DNA of 64,000 nucleotides from Inonotus obliquus. Its lineage: Eukaryota; Basidiomycota; Agaricomycetes; Hymenochaetales; Hymenochaetaceae. Positions 10,808 to 21,934 of the stretch are shown here, in pieces; positions within the stretch are counted from its first letter, which is position 1, and each line of letters opens with the position of its first letter. The notes beneath the pieces were generated by a model that was not told the origin of the DNA, made no database searches, and worked only from the letters and a program-made list of their open reading frames with translations. The position numbers and the translations under genes are program-made. The stretch spans positions 496,001 through 560,000 of the forward strand of contig JAJHTX010000003.1 of the NCBI GenBank assembly GCA_032164295.1. The letters are read 5' to 3'.

Positions 10808-11502
10808 CGTTATTGTAAGTTGTCTGGTTTTCATTCCAGCCAATCGCGGCAAAACGATGCGGTAAATCACGTGATGCGTGACTCTTGGTTCGTCCGTTCC
10901 CATCACCCATCACTACCAATACAACTCGAAGAGTCTGTACGCGCACAAGCATCCAAACACCATCTCAAAAAAACAAACTGCGCCAGTCTATCAACTGCTC
11001 CTCTTAATGATGTCAATCTCTGGGTGGACTGGAATGGGCGGATCACTATGGATGGTCCGGTCTAAACTTCTTCTCTAGGTTTATGCCAAGCATGCCACAG
11101 TACAGATCCTGTTATCGCAGACTGCATGAAGCATCATCGGATATCTGATACGAGTATACTATGTGCTGATCAGGGGCATCCGACGGACGGAATATCGCAA
11201 GTTGCGTTTCTTGGTTTTCAGGTCATACAGTATGTGCTATGGACTAGCTTGGTATTCTGCCGGATTCACGCATTAACCTCCCCAACGATCTGGAATACCT
11301 TTCTCCTTGCTGCTTCAGGACATTTTTTATCAATGTCCTAATACCTCACTTGAAACAAAGGTTCCTTATCGTCCGACACTACGGAGTTTCGCCACTGACA
11401 CCACATTCTGTGTTGAGTACTTAAACTCCGTAAAGCTGGAGGCTACGTTCCAACATAAACTAAAGGCTCGATACTTCCCTCAAAGGACCTTGCTATCTTC
11501 CA
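10808..11502. other. Intergenic region between divergent genes
   Basis: The POM34-like gene leaves leftward and the terpene cyclase gene leaves rightward, so this 0.7 kb must hold both promoters. Small open frames here carry no recognisable motifs. Confidence 0.45.
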
Positions 11503-13099
11503 ATGTCATCTTCATCTCGATTCCAAGCTATCATATTCGACCTCGGCGACGTTCTTTTCTCGTGGACCCCAGCGACGAAAACACCGATACGTCCCTCAAT
11601 CCTGAAGTCGCTCGTATCATCGACTATATGGCACGACTTCGAACGTGGACGAATTACTCAGGATGCCTGCTACTCCGAACTTGCGAATACGTTCTCTCTC
11701 GATAAGGAGCAGATTGCTTCGTCCTTCGAGGAGGCTCGAAAGACCTTGCAGTTTGATAGCCGCTTGTTCAGCTTCATCGCCGACCTGAAGTCCAAACACG
11801 GTCTATCAGTCTTCGCCATGTCTAACGTTTCTTCCGCCGACTTCGAATACCTCCGAGCAAAGAACGCCGACTGGAACGTTTTCGACGGCATCTTCACATC
11901 ATGCACTGTCGGCGAACGGAAACCCGACTTATCGTTCTATCGTCACGTCCTGTCGAATATCAACGTCCCTGCCACGAGTACCATTTTCGTGGACGACAAG
12001 TTCGACAATGTGCTTTCGGCCCGGTCACTCGGTATGCACGGCGTGGTTTTTAGGAATTCAGAAGAGATAATGCAGGCAATCATAAACCTCATTTACGATC
12101 CGATCGAAAGGGCGAAGGGTTTCCTTGATTCTCGTGCCCGCCAACACCAGTCTTTCACGGATACGGGCGTGGCAATAGACGAATTCTTTTCACAGCTAAT
12201 TATATACGAACTAACCCAGAACGAGTACGTCAAGCCCACATTTACCATCCCGCGTTCTTCTAATTTGCCTTCATCGTTCAGGGACATAGTAGAACTCCCT
12301 TCCCCTACTAAACTTGTTAACTTTTTCCGTGGTAAGCTGGATACTGGATGAACTACCTTTCTTTTGCTAACGCGATAACAGGAAAAGGACAACTAACTTC
12401 GGAAAACTATCCTTGCGATCTGGATACCACATCTCTGGCATGGACAGCAGTCAAAGGAATAGACAATAGCGCTATCCACTCCGTTATGGACGAGATGCTC
12501 AAATACCGGAATTCTGACGGTATCCTTGAGGTAAGCATCCTAGGCTGTTTCAAATTATTGGGCTTCGTGATGAATCAATCGTCATGGATACATAGGTCTA
12601 CTTCGATTATACCAGGAGACGTATCGATCCGGTCGTCTGTGTTAACGCTTTGACTCTCTTCTACCGACACGGAAGGGGCTCGGATATTCCTGAGACCCTC
12701 GAATGGGTCGTATCCGTCCTCAAAAATCGAGCATATCTCGAAGGCACTCGATACTATGCAAGTGCCGAATGCTTCTTATACTTCTTCTCTCGTTTCCTCC
12801 TCCACAATAGCGATCTATATGGGAAGTACGCCGCAATTCTCAAAGAACGTCTCAGTGAGCGTGTTGGGCTGGAAGGAGATTCCCTGGCACTAGCGATGAG
12901 GATTTCTGCATGCAATACTGTCGGTATTAGAGACGAACTTGATTTGAAAAGCCTTCGTGCGAGGCAAGCGCCTGATGGCAGCTGGACGGATGGCTGGGTT
13001 TATAGATACGGGGTCCATGGAACTCACATCGCTAACAAGGGCTTAACTACTGCGCTTGCAATCAATGCAATAGAAGGTTTTGGCTCACCACAGTTGTAG
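11503..13099 (+). CDS. HAD-fused class II sesquiterpene cyclase (drimane/albicanyl-type synthase), 493 aa
   Basis: Three exons join in frame: 11503-12331, 12382-12530, 12596-13099 (introns of 50 and 65 bp). Residues 1 to about 230 form a haloacid-dehalogenase-like domain: motif I FDLGDVLFSW with nucleophile D13 (the usual +2 acid is Gly15), motif II S107 in AMSNVS, K140 in GERKPD, and motif IV DD at 164-165 in FVDDKFDN. The C-terminal part carries DLDTT at 289-293, the DxDTT variant of the class II protonation motif, then a beta-domain-like helical region with QAPDGSW and ending FGSPQL. This domain order is that of AstC of Aspergillus (astellolides) and of basidiomycete drimane/albicanyl synthases, which cyclise farnesyl diphosphate by protonation; the HAD part may remove the diphosphate. 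No P450, FPP synthase or other pathway gene lies beside it in this window. The product is inferred from family. Confidence 0.88.
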
Positions 13100-13267
13100 A
13101 CTAAGTATTGGCTCGTACCGCTTTTATAGTATGTAGACGAATTATTCGACGGCATCAGCTTGAATCTTGTTTGTATTAATTGTAATAATGTAATTGTTAC
13201 GTATCTCGCCCTGATCACTAAAGGGATCATTTCCTCCTCTTCGTACCTTCTAATTCGCGGTCGCACA

Positions 13268-13495
13268 ATGAAATCTAAACAAACGTACCAGGAAGTGGAT
13301 ATCCTCGCAGACTCTTCGGACGTCGGCCGATTATCTTTTCCCTTTCATTGGAATCTCAGAGAAGCCAAGAGCTTCAATATCCAACAACGCATTCTTCTCA
13401 CTGCCTTAGATATGCTGGATGAACAACGACAGAGGCGCATGGAAGGTATAAATATCGAAGCATTGGTCGAAGTTGACTTCAATTGCTCCTTATAA
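13268..13495 (+). CDS. Small hypothetical protein, 75 aa
   Basis: An ATG-initiated 75-residue frame 170 bp downstream of the terpene cyclase. It includes LSFPFHWNLREAKSFNIQQR and is rich in charged residues, without signal peptide or membrane segment. The frame is open upstream of the ATG to 13160, so it could also be a terminal exon. No family recognised. Confidence 0.3.
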   Translation: MKSKQTYQEVDILADSSDVGRLSFPFHWNLREAKSFNIQQRILLTALDMLDEQRQRRMEGINIEALVEVDFNCSL

Positions 13496-13499
13496 CGAA

Positions 13500-13779
13500 G
13501 CGTCGGGAAAGTTAGACCTATGAAAGTCTTCAAGGTGTCTGTCGTTCATGGACATGTACGTGGATAGCAATGGTAGCAGAAATCCCATATATTCTTTCAT
13601 CTGCGCGTACTTCCGAGATGACTTATATCAGGGCTGTTGTTAGTGATATGAGAATGGGACGAACTTTTTATACATATTCAAGGACGAAATAGGCGACGAC
13701 GAGAGCGTGTAAACAAAGTATTCGAATGCTTGCAGCTTACTCGTTCTCAGTGATCCATATTATGTATGTTTCTGGAAGA
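13500..13779. other. Intergenic, nothing recognised
   Basis: AT-rich spacer with no supported feature. Confidence 0.4.
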
Positions 13780-14250
13780 AACCGGCTCGTCCCTTGCTAT
13801 CTACTTGCCATCTACACAACCAGGTGCCGACATATCAATTTCTTCTCGTTCCAAAGTCAACAAAATTCAAAACTTCACGCGGTTCGCAAGTTTCCGAGGT
13901 GATCGATGTATTCTATAAATCAAGTATCATTCCCCAAATATGTCAAAGTGGTCCAGGAAAGATTAAGAATTTGTCTGTTGTTTCAAAGTGGAGTGCAACA
14001 AAAAATGACTTCAAATAGTTTATTTTTCACAAGAAACCCTCCGACTCTAACCTTTTCCAGGCAAGGAAGGAAGCAAAGGAAACACAGAGACCCGGCAATA
14101 GCTTCTACAACGAGCTACAACGAGAAATCTTACACCGTGGATATCAAGAAAATTTACCAAGCCGCAGGAACGGATTCACACTACTCTAGCGTAAATTTGT
14201 GAATCAAGAAACCAGTCCTAGATAGAATTGCATGATAAAACTGTTTCTTC
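13780..14250 (+). repeat. Dispersed duplicated segment (copy also at 45250-45665, minus)
   Basis: This stretch aligns by eye with the reverse complement of 45250-45665. Shared blocks include gctatctacttgccatctac, gcaagtttccgaggtgatcg, ggcaaggaaggaa and aacggattcacactac. The 45 kb copy has a longer open frame ending KLAKQEISPS; here the frame is broken. Only the first part recurs at 31330-31420, just after the truncated M3 peptidase copy. Confidence 0.6.
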
Positions 14251-14306
14251 AAAGGAAAGCAAAAATGTGGCACACCTTTGATACACTAGTCTTAAAGTTC
14301 CACGGG

Positions 14307-16159
14307 TCAATCTTCTGATGAACCTCTATCCATAATCCGGCCTTCAGATCGAGCGAACTTCCTCAGACCCTTTCCAGGCTCTTCACCGCGCAAAACATCC
14401 ATCACAGAAACCATATCCGCCCAACTCTTATGTCCCTCATTTATCTTTCCCACCCGTTCCGAGGAAACCTGGCATTTTTCGAAATTTCCAGTATGCAGGC
14501 TGGCTGAGATTTCTGGAATATCGATATTGTTGCAGCTGAATAACTCGGAAAGCCGTTTGGCCACTTTGCATATAAGAACAACGTCTCGTGGAAGGTATGA
14601 CAGGCCAAAGTTCATCTCCTCTAGGGAAGTAAACGAATATGACTCGAAGGGTCGCTGGTGGCTGTGTTCCACGCGCAGGAGCAACGATAGAATCCTGATC
14701 GTTGGACAGTACTGAGCGACGATGTCTAGCGCTCCTAACGTCAGCCGAGGCTGATCTATATCCAACCGTCTAGGTGTCCACGAAAGCTGGAGAACATCAA
14801 ACGGTACGTTACGGCTCTGCAGGGCTTGCTGTAACCCCTGATCATCAATCGGTAACACGTAGTCGAGCATGATTGTGAGTCGCCGAAGGAATTGAAGCCC
14901 GAAAATGGCATCTAGAGACAAATACTGCCGGCGCAGTTCTCCACTATGCCGACTAGGAGTTTCAAGTCGCCAATCCTCCGTGGAGTTGAGTTTCCCACCG
15001 ACTTCATTAAGTGATGTGCATGCGATAACCTCCAGAGACACGAGCATTGGACAACTTTGTGATATTGCGGTAAACATCCCATGGCAAATTTGAGGAGTGG
15101 CGTGATTCCGACAGCCAATGGTTAACGTCGTCAAAGCCCCAAGTATAGGACCTAAGTCTCGGAGGGTTAGGCCCAGAGAATGGGCTGGTGCTGGTATAAA
15201 CATTTCCTTCAGCACAGGAAACATCCCATTCGGCATGGGCGAAGAAAGTTGTAGTTGCGTAGGGGTATAATATAGACGCCGGCCAGAGTTTCGAATTGAC
15301 TCGAGGCGAGGAAAAGTCGACAATAATTGAAAAAGTTTTGGAGTGAACATGGTACTATTGTCGTGAGGAACGAGCAAGGAACTCCAGAATAACACTCTCC
15401 AAATCTCGGAAACGAGATTGGCTCTCGCTCGTCCACCTCGAATCTGGACCAGGTGTGACCTTTATACCGAAGTACTCCAGCTCGGGTGACATTTCAATGA
15501 CCTTGTTGAGGAACGTCGTTAGAGGCTGCCATCCAACAGGATATTCATATGCCCTGATATCAACAACCATTTCCAGTTGCCTCAGAGGCCCAAGGAACAA
15601 AGTAGCGAGCGGAAGAACTCGGATACTCTTCGAAAGATGAATATGAAGAGATAGGAGGTTTGGCAAGAGATGATCGGCTCCTCGATGGTTAGCAAGAATA
15701 TCGAGTAAGCTTTGACTGTAATGCGATAGGCGACCGAACTTTACTGCATCGAAAACCCGCGGGAAATCGTCATTGGAAATGTGAAGTTTCGTGACAAGAC
15801 GAGCATAATGTTCGAAATTCTGCCAGTGCCGTTCAGTTGGAGGATGGGACAGTGCAAGAGTCCCACGGCGCTCGATGCGACGGTCCTGAATGGGAATATA
15901 AGTAGACAATATCATGACATCTTGATAACGTGTCATTTCGTACCAGGGATTTCATCTGCTCTGTTGTTATTTTGTAATCACCAAGAAGCTCCAGCAAGGG
16001 CGACACAGAACCCAGTTCATTCCATGCATAACGTATACAAGTTTCTGTCCACGCTTTGCACAACGTAGCGCAGCGTGCCTGGGACCTTTTGTCCAAGTGT
16101 CGTAGAATGGCTTCTTGCAGCTCTGAAATCACCAATACGCGAGATATTGCATCCGACAT
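14307..16159 (-). pseudogene. F-box/LRR-like protein gene with one frame break
   Basis: On the minus strand the gene starts MSDAISRVLVISELQEAILR, an F-box helix followed by CATLCKAWTETCIRYAW. After an intron near 15960 comes a leucine-rich alpha-helical body typical of the large Agaricomycete F-box family, substrate adaptors of SCF ubiquitin ligases. The first 390 or so residues end at LEFLARSSRQ and a TAG near 15350. The rest (FTPKLFQLLSTFPRLESIRN to the stop at 14307) continues in another frame, and no intron with proper phase bridges them. One missing base near 15355 would explain the break. The broken copy at 41549-42804 has the same break. An upstream in-frame ATG at 16192 is an alternative start. 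Confidence 0.7.
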
Positions 16160-16415
16160 GATAGTGGGCACGGTACTTGTGGGGAGTGGCAATCCGCGTC
16201 AAAGAAGTGTCCTGTTCCCACGACCCATGCCGCGTCCTGCCGGCGCTCGGTTACGCTTAAGCGAAAATAAGCGATGTCCGGATTTTGAGAGATGTATTCG
16301 ACTTGACTGACCTCCATCCACAATGAAATAATGGCAGAAATAAATTGTACATTTTATGTAGTTAGTATCATAAATTGTATTTGTGCAAAAAATTTCAATT
16401 TTCTACAAAAATCTA

Positions 16416-16437
16416 GTGAGATACGGTGGTATCTCAC
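16416..16437. repeat. Perfect 9 bp hairpin
   Basis: GTGAGATAC, a 4-base loop, then GTATCTCAC, embedded in AT-rich sequence with flanking ttctacaaaa motifs on both sides. It may be the core of a small foldback element. The remainder of 16160-16981 has no gene. Confidence 0.55.
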
Positions 16438-16543
16438 CTCATATCTTAGGAACTAGGCAATTTCTACAAAATGTTTTTTGTACAAATTGAAGGAAGACAT
16501 GGATAAATACTTATCATGCATTGAGTTGAGTGATTCTTCAATA

Positions 16544-16620
16544 ACCAGGCCGGATGCTACCGGATGTAGCGACCCAGGACATCACGTCGGTAACCAGGCC
16601 GGATGCTGCCGGATGCAGCT
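16544..16620. repeat. Direct repeat pair around ccaggccggatgct
   Basis: Two copies of a roughly 30 bp unit (taaccaggccggatgct followed by rccggatg and agc) lie about 45 bp apart, each internally repeating ccggatg. No function is evident. Confidence 0.5.
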
Positions 16621-16981
16621 GCTCCCTCAACGTGGCGTATGGGGTCTATCAGCGGGGAGGGATCGAGGAAGTGAGGATGCAGTATTAAAAGTAGGGGCGG
16701 TGTTGTCCTTTGGGATTTGTATTTCACGTCGGCGATGGGGTTTTGGTGGGTATCTCCCGCTGAGCCCTGGGCCCGATCTTTTACATTTAGAAACAGTTGG
16801 CCCTGTGAGTTTTTTCCTATTGGGTTGTTTTCTAGTGGGTGTCCGACTATTAGCATAGGGGTTTTTCCTTTTCTTTTCCCCGTCTGTCGTTTGCGTCGTC
16901 GAGGGGGGCTTTCTCCAGGTTTCTTTTAGAAATATGGGTTCGCTAACTTCTTCGTGTAAATAAGTAGTATAACTGGAAGTG

Positions 16982-17552
16982 TGTTACGCTCTGCGTCGTT
17001 AGGAGCATCGATCACGAAGATCTAGGATGTCGACGAGCACAGGTGAACGAGCTACCACATAATCACAAGTGACCGTAGTCTGCGACGTAGGTGATAGTAC
17101 TAGATTAGCACGTCTAACTAAGGTACAAGTATTTGTACGACTTACCTGCGACATAGGTGATAGTACTAGAACAAGAGAGTGGGGAATCCCTAACTCTCTG
17201 GTCCAGCCTTATATACACTTTGGTCGCGGGTAAGTTCTACTCTAAATAGGTGCTGACTAGCAGCAAGTAAATATGAACAAACAAACAACGGGGCCCAATG
17301 AGTCAGCAAGAATGAGTAAAGATGAGTAAGCGTCGTCGGGTTAAATGGAAAGAAGAATAATGAGTCAGCAAGAATGAGTAATAATAGAATGGGAAAAAGA
17401 ATGAAAGGGAATGGCGGGATAAAGTTGTTATAGATTGTAATTAGCTAAGCCTGTATGTATTAAGTAAGGAATGTGGTTAAAAGGAGTGTAAATATGCATT
17501 GATGAAAATAAAAGAAAGGCCGTATAAAGAGAAGGGAAAAGGCGTCGTAACA
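16982..17552 (-). repeat. 3' LTR of the gypsy element, 571 bp
   Basis: TGTTACG..CGTAACA, about 98 percent similar by eye to the LTR at 27521-28090. It contains a TATATAA box in minus sense and two internal direct-repeat pairs (66 and 62 bp periods). Confidence 0.93.
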
Positions 17553-17565
17553 TTACCCCCTCTTC
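17553..17565 (-). promoter_or_regulatory. Polypurine tract
   Basis: Minus-sense GAAGAGGGGGTAA directly abuts the 3' LTR, as expected for plus-strand priming. The pol stop codon TAA is its last three bases. Confidence 0.85.
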
Positions 17566-18839
17566 AAGGTTGGGCGTCCCGACCAACCCTTTGAACGATC
17601 CGGCTCAGTATACTGGAAGATTGGCTTGAACGTTTTCATTCCTCGAGCAATGAAAGCTCGGGGAGCGCCTGGGTGTTTCTTGTAAAAGTCGTCGATGGCC
17701 TCATTAGAGTTTAGAATGAGGTTATCGTGTGGTTCCCAAGTGGTTTCATCATAACCCTTCCATCTGACGAGGAATTGAAGCTTTCCTCGATGTTTGCGTG
17801 AATCCAGAATTTCGTCGACCTCATATTCTTCCTCTCCGTCGACGAGTTCTGGTGGAGGTGGAGGCGGTTTCTTCTGTCCTTCGAAAGTTGGTTCAACGTA
17901 TGGTTTGAGGAGTACTTTGTTGAAAACCGGATGTACCTTCTTCCATGTTTTAGGTAGCTTTAGTTTGTATGCAGCTGCTCCAACTTTTTCTATGACGTCG
18001 AAGGGACCATACCATTTGTCCGCAAACTTTCGAGTGGGCCTGACCGTAGTGATGTTTCGTCCTTCCAGCATAACCTTGTCTCTAACCGTATATTCTACGA
18101 CATCAGCCGCTTGTTGATCATGCGCCTTTTTCATCACGTTGTTTGCTTTCACCAGATTGTCTTTTGCTTGAGAATGTGCTTGTTTAAGTTCTTTAGCGAA
18201 TTCTTCAGTTGACAGATTATTGGATGTCGTGTGGATTGTCCCTGGATCGAGAGGATTAAGACTGGTATTAACGAAGAAAGGAGACATTTTAGTCGACGAA
18301 TGTTCCCGGTTGTTGTACGCGAACTCCGCAAGGGCTAGCCACTCTGACCAATCCGACTGTCGATGGTTAACGTACATCCTCAGGTACAGTTCAAGTTCTT
18401 GATCAACTCGTTCTGTTTGTCCGTCCGTTTGAGGATGGTATGCCGTCGATGGGTTTCCTTCAATATGAAGTAGCTTGTACAGTTCCTTCATAAAATCAGC
18501 GTCGAATTGAGGACCTCAATCGTGGACAATCTTTTTCGGAAGTCCATGTAACCTGAAGACATGATCACGGTAGAGTTTTGCCGTTCCTTGAGCTGTGATC
18601 TTCGTTGTCGTCGGGATTGCATGTATTTGTTTTGAAAACTTATCAATGATAACGCAAATTGCATTGTACCCATTCGACTCAGGGAGTTCACCAACGAAAT
18701 CAACCAATATTGTCTGCCATGGACCTTCTGGAACGTCATGTGGATGTAAGGTTCGTCATTTGGGTTGTCTAGACGGTTTGGTTCTCTGACAAATGTCGCA
18801 TCCTTTTATGTATCTGAGGACGTCGGGTAGCATTCCAAA
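17553..18839 (-). pseudogene. Integrase with chromodomain (pol C-terminus), stop-interrupted
   Basis: Minus-strand reading: CDICQRTKPSRQPK (zinc-finger end of integrase), VDFVGELPESNGY and CVIIDKFSKQ (catalytic core), then YHPQTDGQTERVDQELELYL with the third catalytic acid. Next comes the GPY/F module (KWYGPFDVIEKVGAAAYKLK) and a C-terminal chromodomain (EYEVDEILDSRKHRGK through LVRWKGYDETTWEPHDNL). The chromodomain would steer integration to methylated-histone chromatin. A TAG follows RKFW, a TGA follows SRQPK, and a TGA sits between KKIVHD and GPQFDADFM where Arg (CGA) is expected. The end overlaps the PPT. Confidence 0.88.
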
Positions 18840-19926
18840 CTACCAGAACTTTCGACCGATGGACCTCAATGTCTTGGTCTGACCTGGATGTCCAGCTAAT
18901 GGAGAATCATGGTATTCTTTTAAGACGTCTTCAATGAATTCCTTTGGAATGACGAGTCTACCATCCATTCTTGGCTCCAATCCTTTACTTGCGTCCTTGA
19001 TCTTCTGTTCCAGTGTTGTGCGAGACGTCTCGACGATTGCCCTAGTTTTGAACCATTCATCATTCAATAGCTGTAGTCCGCGATTATCCTCCTTGCCATT
19101 GTCATAGTTGTATCGGCGAGAGAGAGCATCAGCCTTTGTCATTGTTGTTCCAGGCTTATGGACAAACGTGAAATCAAATTCAGACAGGAATAGCGACCAA
19201 CGGGCTTGTCGACGATTGAGATCTTGAGGCTTTTGGAAGTACGTCAGATTGGTGTGATCCGTCCAGAGTTCAACCAGATGTTTAGCGCCTAAGAGATAAT
19301 GTCTCCACTCTGTTAGTGCTTGAATGACTGCAAGAAGTTCCTTGTCATAAATCTGGTAATTTCGTTCCACCGCTGACAATGTCTGTGACCGATAAGCAAC
19401 CACCTTCCATGTGTCTCCTTGTTTCTGAAGTAAAACTCCTCCAGTCGCAAAGTCTGACGCATCAGTTTCTACTCGGAAAGGGTCATCGTCGTTTGGAATC
19501 GTTAAGACGGGAGCAGTTGTCAGCCTCTTCTTGATCTCTTCAAATGCTTCCTGTTCGATGGAAGTCCATTCCCAAGAGACGTCTCCAGTCAGTCGATTTA
19601 ACGGTCTGACAATAGCGCTATATCCTTTGACGAATCGTCGCAACCAGTTGCCTAGCCCAAGAAACTGTTGTAACTGATTCTTGTTCTTTGGAGGAGGCCA
19701 TTTTGCGATGGCATCGATCTTTGCAGGGTCCATGCGCACTTCACCATTACCAAGGATGTAACCGAGGAACTTTACCGTCGACACTTCAAATTCACACTTC
19801 GCTGGCTTCAAGTACAGTCTATGCTCCCTCAGCACACTGAATACTTGTTTAACCAGCCGTCGATGTTCATCCTGATTATCCGAGAAAATGAGGATATTGT
19901 CGAGATAAATGACAACCTTCCCTTGT
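18840..19926 (-). pseudogene. Reverse transcriptase C-terminal half and RNase H
   Basis: This continues the RT interrupted by the insert at 19927. It begins with GKVVIYLDNILIFSD, where the catalytic motif reads YLDN instead of the usual YxDD. Then follow LKPAKCEFEVSTVKFLGYI, LGLGNWLRRFVKGYSAI and the RNase H domain (VETDASDFATGGVLLQKQ, YDKELLAVIQALTEWRHYL, TDHTNLTYF). The tail DALSRRYNYD leads to the integrase. Confidence 0.88.
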
Positions 19927-21493
19927 TGTTAGAAAACGCTCGCCCTAAAGGGACTATACAGTAACCACAATAGGACGGTCCGGTTGGTTACGGGTTCGGC
20001 GATGCTTTTCTAAAGGTTTCCGGAGCCTACTCGGTTTTCACAAGCAGGGCAGATTCCTAAGTATACTAGGCGTTGCCTCGGACGCTCACTTTTAACTAAT
20101 CAAGTCGGGCCTCAACCTCGTTGACAGACTAGTAGGACAGTGTCGACTGCCGTTCGTAAGCTTCCCTAGTCGGTGGACGACTAATCAATCGTTCCACGCC
20201 GTAGAGTAAGAGAGGTTAAGCAGATTAGGTGGTCTTCAGATTAGAAGCTAGATGCCTAAGAGGACTCGATGTACAAGACGATCGAAAGAAAGATGGGGAG
20301 CTACGGTCTAAGTCTACAACTATTTATACCTTTTCCTCATGTTGTGGACGGACCACTTCCTACGCTCCGTAGTTCCTACTATCGATCTGATTCGTTGTTC
20401 TAGCTTCCAAACTCGTCTGGTAATTCCATTGTTCTGCTGCGGATTGACTCATCGACTGCGCCCTGTGCAGGATGATGACTCGGCGTTGACTCATCTTGAC
20501 TTGAACTGAATTGAAACCTATGCTCGGGGTCGGCCTTGTGCTGCGCCCTGTGCGTAGTGTGAGTCAGTGAGTGAGTCATTGAATGCGTGTTCGTATGCCA
20601 TTGGTTTTGCATGGCTGCGCCGTAGTTAGAGTTCGCTCGTCCGCAGTTGCTCGTGCATTTAAGGAATTCCGTCGGGGTTCCGTTGTATAGCATCTGGGGC
20701 TATGAAGGCTGTGATTGGCTTGTCGCCTCGGGACTCTTGTTCGGGGCCGTCAAGTGTGATTCGACATCGGATATCATCGTGGGGAAACCAAGGTGGTTTA
20801 ACGTATGTGCCTATGGCGATGAGTAGTCGTACGCTTCGTTGAGTATCGTTCGAAGGTATTCTCCAGCCTAGGTATAGGTCTCCTTGTAGTCGAATAGCTT
20901 TGCAGTATGCCCATAGTTCCCTGAGTGTGTTTGCAACCCATGCCGCTGTTATCGGTGAGCGGCGGTTTGTAACATAGTCTGCACTGATCTCCACGAATGT
21001 GCTTGGGCACTCGAGTGCTAATATGTCGTGGATTCCTACTATTGTCCAGTGCGTCTTTGGTTGCATGCCTATTGCCGTATCCATTGCTATTGTTGACCTC
21101 GTGCGATTTCGAACGACCTCCGGGGGATTGTGGTATTCTCGATAAGCTGTTGCTCGTTCGCTGGACACATGATATGTCAACATGCCCGTTGCCTCCCGTA
21201 GTATTATCTTGTGTAGGTCTTCGATGATCTGTCGCACTCTTCTGCATTTATAGCAAGCCGTTGGAGGTTGCTGTACTTGCTGCATCGTTTGCGAAGGTTT
21301 AGTGTGATCGTCGGGATTAGCGTTGCTAGCCGATGCTTCTTGATCGTCGGCTTCGGATTGTATTAGATTCGCGTGTTCTCCGCTTCTCGCTGTCGATCCT
21401 GATCGTCTCCGGCCAGTGAAATTAACCGGTCCCATCCGGGGTAGTTTCGATCGGCGTTCCTAATCGAATCAAAATTTCAGCACAATCCTTTCA
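19927..21493 (-). mobile_element. 1567 bp TG..CA element with ORF (solo-LTR-like), copy A
   Basis: On the plus strand it begins TGTTAGAAAA and ends ATCCTTTCA. It is flanked by perfect 5 bp duplications CTTGT (19922-19926 and 21494-21498), the signature of LTR-retrotransposon integration. It interrupts the gypsy RT between IGQ and GKVV; removing it plus one CTTGT restores the frame. It lacks terminal direct repeats of its own, so it is best read as a solo LTR of a long-LTR family or as a short non-autonomous element. A second copy lies at 58372-59937. Confidence 0.85.
20659..21435 (-). CDS. 258 aa ORF carried inside the 1567 bp element
   Basis: Starts MGPVNFTGRRRSGSTAR about 60 bp inside the element in minus sense. 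The N-terminal 90 residues are hydrophilic (ADDQEASASNANPDD), then a CYKCRRVRQ segment, then a mostly mixed-composition domain including HWTIVGIHDILALECPSTF and WFPHDDIRCRITLDGPEQ, ending RNPDGIP. The copy at 59103-59879 is also intact and differs at about ten positions. An overlapping smaller frame (20400-20693) follows. I recognise no family and no transposase or RT signature. Confidence 0.55.
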   Translation of the reverse strand: MGPVNFTGRRRSGSTARSGEHANLIQSEADDQEASASNANPDDHTKPSQTMQQVQQPPTACYKCRRVRQIIEDLHKIILREATGMLTYHVSSERATAYREYHNPPEVVRNRTRSTIAMDTAIGMQPKTHWTIVGIHDILALECPSTFVEISADYVTNRRSPITAAWVANTLRELWAYCKAIRLQGDLYLGWRIPSNDTQRSVRLLIAIGTYVKPPWFPHDDIRCRITLDGPEQESRGDKPITAFIAPDAIQRNPDGIP

Positions 21494-21934
21494 CTTGTCC
21501 AATCAGATCCCTAAAGATGTTGTTGACGAACGTCTGGAAAGTTGCAGGTGTGTTACATAAACCGAAGAACATGACGGTGGGCTCAAACAGTCCCTCGTTT
21601 GTTCTGAAGGCTGCCTTCCATTCGTCGCCTTCCCTGATACGGACATTGTAGTATCCCCATCTAACGTCAAGTTTCATGATAAACCGTGCTGTTTTGACCT
21701 TGTCGATGAGTTTGCCAATGAGCGGTAACGGGTACTTGTTCTTTATCGTACCTTCGTTGAGCTTCCTGTAATCTTGGATAACTCGCAACGAACCATCCGC
21801 CTTCTTAATGAAAAAGAAGGGGGATGCCATAGGTGACGATGATTCGCGTATATGACCTGACTTTAGGTTTTCGTCGATGAAGGTGCATAGTTCCTCACGT
21901 TCCTTCATGTTTAGTGGATAAACCTTACAGTCGG
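21494..21934 (-). pseudogene. Reverse transcriptase N-terminal half (gypsy pol)
   Basis: Minus-strand frame with DCKVYPLN, then [40 protein letters not shown] and [20 protein letters not shown], the RT fingers and palm with the first catalytic Asp. It ends FRDLIGQ at the insert boundary 21493. The protease and the upstream linker are missing because of the insert at 21935-23621. Confidence 0.88.

Noticed and set aside
19927..21493. DNA transposon with terminal inverted repeats
   Set aside because: Ends are TG..CA with 5 bp duplications and no inverted repeats, which fits LTR integration better.
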